Assembly: GCA_004431415.1 (NCBI GenBank)
Contig: QPMI01000458.1
Coordinates: 1 to 51,264, forward strand
Length of the DNA: 51,264 bases
Source: Cyanophora paradoxa
Taxonomy: Eukaryota; Glaucocystophyceae; Cyanophorales; Cyanophoraceae
Direction: 5' to 3'
Numbering within the stretch: the stretch's first letter is position 1; each line of letters opens with the position of its first letter. The notes under the pieces were generated by a model, which saw only the letters and a program-made list of their open reading frames with translations, ran no database searches and was not told the origin of the DNA. Below are positions 48,414 to 51,264 of the stretch, in pieces. The translations under genes were made by a program, and so were the position numbers.

Positions 48414-48427
48414 TTGAGAAAATTTTG
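48414..48427 (-). promoter_or_regulatory. viral promoter-like motif of the capsid gene
   Basis: Minus strand CAAAATTTTCTCAA, 15 nt before the capsid ATG and just after the upstream stop. Confidence 0.65.
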
Positions 48428-48438
48428 TGGATGGGCGC

Positions 48439-50329
48439 CTATGCGTCCACAAACCTCCAAAAATCGATGTCGGGTCCGTCCCCGAGAAATAATCTCGTAG
48501 CAGCTGCGCAGGCACGTTGGCAATAATCTGCCCGGGCACGCCCTTGGCCGTGTGGTACCGGAAATCGCAATTTCCGCGAAGCTCCCGAGGGTCTCGTCAT
48601 TGTTTCCGAAGCGCCTCTGTATGTCTTTGAGCGCCTTGCTGTAGGCACCCTGGATCTTCGCGCTCTTTTGATCCTCAAACCACCTGCGCCGCTCCTCCGC
48701 GTCAGGGTTGCCCGCGAGAAACGCCGAAATCTGAGCTGCATCGGGGCCGACGTCCCATCGCTGTTTGCGGGCGGGAGGGGGCACGCTGGGGGGCGCACTG
48801 GGCCCTGCGGCGGGTGCCGGCATCACCTCTCCCGTGGGGCCAATGTCCCACCGGCGCCTGCGTGTGCGCTCGGCCGCCTCCTCGAGTGCCCGTTTACGTA
48901 CCTCAAGCGTCGCCTCTGCCTCCATCACGTCCGCCTGCAGCCGCTCCGTCTGGATGAACTCCGAAACGGTCGCGAGCTCGCTTTCGGGGGCCGCATCGGC
49001 CGCCACGTCGGTGATCAGCTGTCTGCGCGCCTTGGCGAGGAGAGCCGCCCCTTTTGCGTTACGCAGCGCATCCAGCGACCCCAGCCGCGCCTCCCGGGAT
49101 TCGTCCGCGTCTAAGCCCTTCTTCAACTTGCGGTCTTTCGGCTTCGCGGACGATGCGGCGTACGTCGCCGGCGGCGCAGTCGGAACGCCCACGGCAGCCA
49201 GCGCCCCCCTCACCGCGGCCTCTACCGTCGCCATCTCGGCATCGGAAGGACCGGCCGCGGGCGCTCCCACGGATGTGCCCGGGGCGGCCGGAGGGGAAGC
49301 TTCGGGCGATGGAGCGGGGTTGAAGGGCACTAGGAGGGGGCGGCGGCTGTGGTTCGCCGCCACCGCCCCGCCGCCACCGCCCCCGCCGCCACCGCCCCCG
49401 CCGCCACCGCCCCGCCGCCACCGCCACCGCCCCCGTCGCCTTCTGCGGGCCGTTCGCGCCTACCCGGCAGCGCCTTCTGGATCAGCGCCTCCTTGGCGCC
49501 CCTCCGCGCATTCGGCCTCAGAGCGATGGCCCCGTTTTCATCGATGGCCGCGTTGTCCTCTTTCTGATCCGCGCCTCCTGCTCCTTGCTCTCGGCGATCG
49601 TAACGAGCTTGGTCATCGCGGCCGTCAGGCGCCGCATCTCGGCGCGCGTGTCCCTCAGCCGGCCCTCGTCGGGGCCGGGCCCTCGTCGTCCGATCCGGGT
49701 GGCTCGGCCTGGGTGAACGGCTGCGAGGTGTTCCTATCCGCGTAGCTCTTCTTCTCCTCCGGTAGGTTTTCGCGCGCATAAATGCTCGTCGGTTTGAACT
49801 CCTCGCCGTTCACGATGTACTTGTAGTAGTAGTACGCGTCATCCAAGTTCATGGGCCCGAGGGTCTCGAGTCGCTTTTTGCGTTTCAAGAACTCTGTGAT
49901 CTGGTCTTCCTTCGACTTGCAAAAATCGCGCACGCCTGGGAGCATGGTCAAATTCTTACCGTCCACGTCGCACGCGCCCGCGCCCCGCGCCTTTCGGTTC
50001 GTTTGAGTCACGGCGTCGATGGCAAAGGCGGACTGGCCCATCAGCCAGGAGCGGAAGCCCTCCTCGTACTCCTCGTCCAGCCCGGACTCCATCTCCTTGA
50101 ATTTGTTGATGTAGTAGGCGTTGGCGATGGCCTGCGCCTCCACCTCTGCGAGCTTGTCGGTTTTCGCCCTATCCTCGACGCGCATCCCGTCGGAGCGGTG
50201 CAGCGCGGTTTTGGCCATCTGCTGAAAGTGCGCGTACTTGTCGCTCTCAAAGGGCGTGATGTGCGAGTCCCCGCCCCCCGGGACCGCCAGCACGTTGCGC
50301 GGCGCGAAACGCGAGGCGAGCCCCCTCAT
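48439..50329 (-). CDS. large viral protein with Gly/Ala-rich linker, several frame breaks
   Basis: From the ATG at 50,329 (MRGLASRFAPRNVLAVPGGG): FESDKYAHFQQMAKTALHRS, INKFKEMESGLDEEYEEGFR, LGPMNLDDAYYYYKYIVNGE and SIYARENLPEEKKSYADRNT. Frame changes near 49,685 and 49,560 continue it to MRRLTAAMTKLVTIAESKEQ and GAKEALIQKALPGRRERPAE. A (GCC)n-encoded Gly/Ala linker (49,360-49,430) joins it, without any ATG or promoter-like motif, to RRPLLVPFNPAPSPEASPP, LKKGLDADESREARLGSLDA, a duplicated RRRRWDIGPTGEV / RKQRWDVGPDAAQ and LKDIQRRFGNNDETLGSFAE. Further shifts near 48,545 and 48,495 give QIIANVPAQLLRDYF and DIDFWRFVDA with a TAG at 48,439. It could be two genes split at the linker. Not recognised. 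Confidence 0.5.
49360..49432. repeat. (GCC)n-type microsatellite inside the coding region
   Basis: CCGCCACCGCCCC repeated about five times. It may be length-unstable and is a likely place for assembly error. Confidence 0.8.
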
Positions 50330-50612
50330 TTGCTCTTCTTAGGGGCTGGCTTTGAAATTTTATCGGTCTTGGCCTTGTCTTCCTTCCCGTCCTTCTTATC
50401 GGCCCCTTCTTCCCTGCTTCGTCGGGCGCATCGCCACGAATATTTTCGCCGGGCGAGACGTCCTCGTACAGCGGCTTCGGCCCCTTAGGAAATTCGGGCG
50501 GCCCCTTCAGCTTCTCCTTCGCCTCCTTCACCTCGGCCTTGGTGGGCCGCTCCTGCCCGTTCGTGGGCGCCTTTTTCGCGGCTTCTTTTGTGCCTCCGGC
50601 ATGTTTACCCAT
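50326..50612 (-). CDS. small Lys-rich viral protein, one frame break
   Basis: Starts MGKHAGGTKEAAKKAPTNG, then KAEVKEAKEKLKGPPEFPKG and YEDVSPGENIRGDAPDEAGK. One base shift near 50,405 (CCCC) continues as ADKKDGKEDKAKTDKISKPA and ends PKKSK with a TGA that overlaps the next gene's ATG (ATGA at 50,329-50,326), which supports the shifted reading. Highly basic, DNA-binding or packaging type. A strong promoter-like motif lies just before the ATG. Confidence 0.6.
50351..50363 (-). promoter_or_regulatory. viral promoter-like motif
   Basis: Minus strand TAAAATTTCAAAG, 22 nt before the ATG at 50,329, inside the upstream gene. Confidence 0.4.
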
Positions 50613-50958
50613 CACCAGAAAAATATGGGTTGGCACCCCGTACGTCTCGGGGAACTGCCTCTCCCACCTGCGCATGGCCGCGTCCCTCTGGTCGTCGAAG
50701 CTACGGGTAGGCCGCGGCCCTCTGCCCCATCACGATTTGCCAGAGCCGTGCACGGACCTCGTCCTGCAGTCTGTACACCCAATCGCGAATGTTCTCGACG
50801 ATATCCGTCGGCAGCGTGGCCAACCCCGCCTTGATCTCGGGTACATCCGTGGGATCCTCTTCGAGCGTAAGCTTCTGCATGCGAGCGCGCAGCATCTCAA
50901 TTTGCGTATCGATTGGGGCCAATAAGGGATAGATCGAGACATCGGGGTACGGGGTCAC
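50613..50958 (-). CDS. viral helical protein, start and end unclear
   Basis: Coding-like: PDVSIYPLLAPIDTQIEMLR, TLEEDPTDVPEIKAGLATLP, DIVENIRDWVYRLQDEVRAR, WQIVMGQRAAAYP with a stop at 50,701. After a shift near 50,710 the reading RSFDDQRDAAMRRWERQFPE, TYGVPTHIFLV leads in frame into the Lys-rich protein. There is no in-frame ATG before IYPLL; a GTG at 50,958 or an out-of-frame ATG at 50,938 are the options, so a base change near the start is likely. Function unknown. Confidence 0.45.
50615..50626 (-). promoter_or_regulatory. viral promoter-like motif
   Basis: Minus strand ATATTTTTCTGG, only 3 nt before the ATG at 50,612. Confidence 0.55.
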
Positions 50959-51217
50959 TGAGAAATTACACTGGGTCGGAAGAGGAGGTACCCCACCAGG
51001 ATCCCCGCTATAATCCAGAGGGCGACCAGTCGCGCTCCGCCGGCGCGCCCCCCGGCGTCACCATCAGCTGCCCCGCCCCGGGCCTGCGCAGGCCGTGCGT
51101 GCGGTGGTCCGCCCAGTGCGGGCGCGGGAACTGCTCCTGCGGCATGCGCTCGGGGTAGATGCCGTCGAATCGGTTCTGCATTTGGTACATGTCCCTATCG
51201 AACAGCAGGGAGGCCAT
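50955..51217 (-). CDS. viral tail-anchored membrane protein, one frame break
   Basis: ATG at 51,217 (MASLLFDRDMYQMQNRFDGI), then YPERMPQEQFPRPHWADHRT and MVTPGGAPAER. One base shift near 51,035 gives LVALWIIAGILVGYLLFRPS, a single strong span, ending VISQ with a TGA at 50,955. The hydrophobic end is far better than the unshifted one, which stops after SPSGL. Promoter-like motif at 51,237. Confidence 0.6.
50959..50969 (-). promoter_or_regulatory. viral promoter-like motif
   Basis: Minus strand GTAATTTCTCA, immediately before the region where the helical protein should start. Confidence 0.5.
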
Positions 51218-51236
51218 TTCTCAATTTGGGGAGGGA

Positions 51237-51249
51237 CTTAGAAATACTG
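51237..51249 (-). promoter_or_regulatory. viral promoter-like motif
   Basis: Minus strand CAGTATTTCTAAG, 20 nt before the ATG at 51,217. Confidence 0.6.
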
Positions 51250-51264
51250 CCCGTGAGCTCCCTG

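Noticed and set aside
48765-49745. 326-codon plus-strand open frame
   Set aside because: Antisense to the large viral protein; Ser/Ala/Pro-rich and compositional.

Overview
The window joins two kinds of DNA. Positions 1 to about 29,750 look like the nuclear genome of a high-GC unicellular eukaryote, most likely an alga (inference): genes are split by short introns, mostly GT-AG with several GC-AG donors, and kinesin-3, TRAF-type zinc-finger, TMEM260-like and possibly mTERF-like proteins can be recognised. Positions of about 29,850 to the right edge are compact, essentially intronless, carry small genes on both strands, and look like DNA of a small double-jelly-roll-capsid virus related to the nucleocytoplasmic large DNA viruses. 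It may be an integrated (endogenous) copy, because it begins right after a kinesin exon whose gene is otherwise unfinished. The right end of the viral segment is outside the window.

Host part. 1-1,250: possible tail of an mTERF-like gene in very GC-rich sequence. 2,740-3,430: minisatellite. 4.9-11.05 kb and 14.6-19.6 kb: two diverged copies of a three-gene block (TRAF/coiled-coil gene, unknown gene, then an unknown minus-strand gene), with an inverted broken piece of the third gene at 12.2-12.65 kb. 19.86-20.52 kb: 5' part of a TMEM260-like gene that stops being recognisable and is followed by a second copy of the sequence at the window start. 21.2-26.5 kb: an AT-richer island with palindromes, MITE-like inverted repeats and one minus-strand coiled-coil gene. 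26,530-29,732: fifteen exons of a kinesin-3 with FHA domain, carrying one in-frame TAA at the ATP-binding loop.

Viral part. 30.0-36.1 kb is a replication and recombination block: two tandem paralogues of unknown function, a YqaJ-type exonuclease, and a long herpesvirus-origin-binding-protein-like helicase. Between and around these lie 52-bp palindromes (three near-identical tandem copies, a fourth with compensating changes in both arms, and two solitary copies) built like herpesvirus oriS: inverted protein-site-like arms around an AT-rich centre of fixed length. 37.2-41.1 kb holds small, often single-membrane-span proteins. 41.2-42.7 kb is a nested inverted-repeat region. 42.8-44.6 kb holds two genes with TATA-type promoters and a probable ssDNA-binding protein. 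44.6-51.2 kb holds leftward genes for structural-type proteins including the major capsid protein. Nearly every viral gene outside 42.8-43.7 kb has an A/T-rich TTTTCT(A/C/G)A motif shortly before its start, which helps fix starts and suggests a late-type promoter.

Several viral genes are broken by single-base frame changes, mostly in C or G runs, with few in-frame stops otherwise. This fits assembly or read errors in homopolymers, or a young insertion starting to decay; the sequence alone cannot decide.
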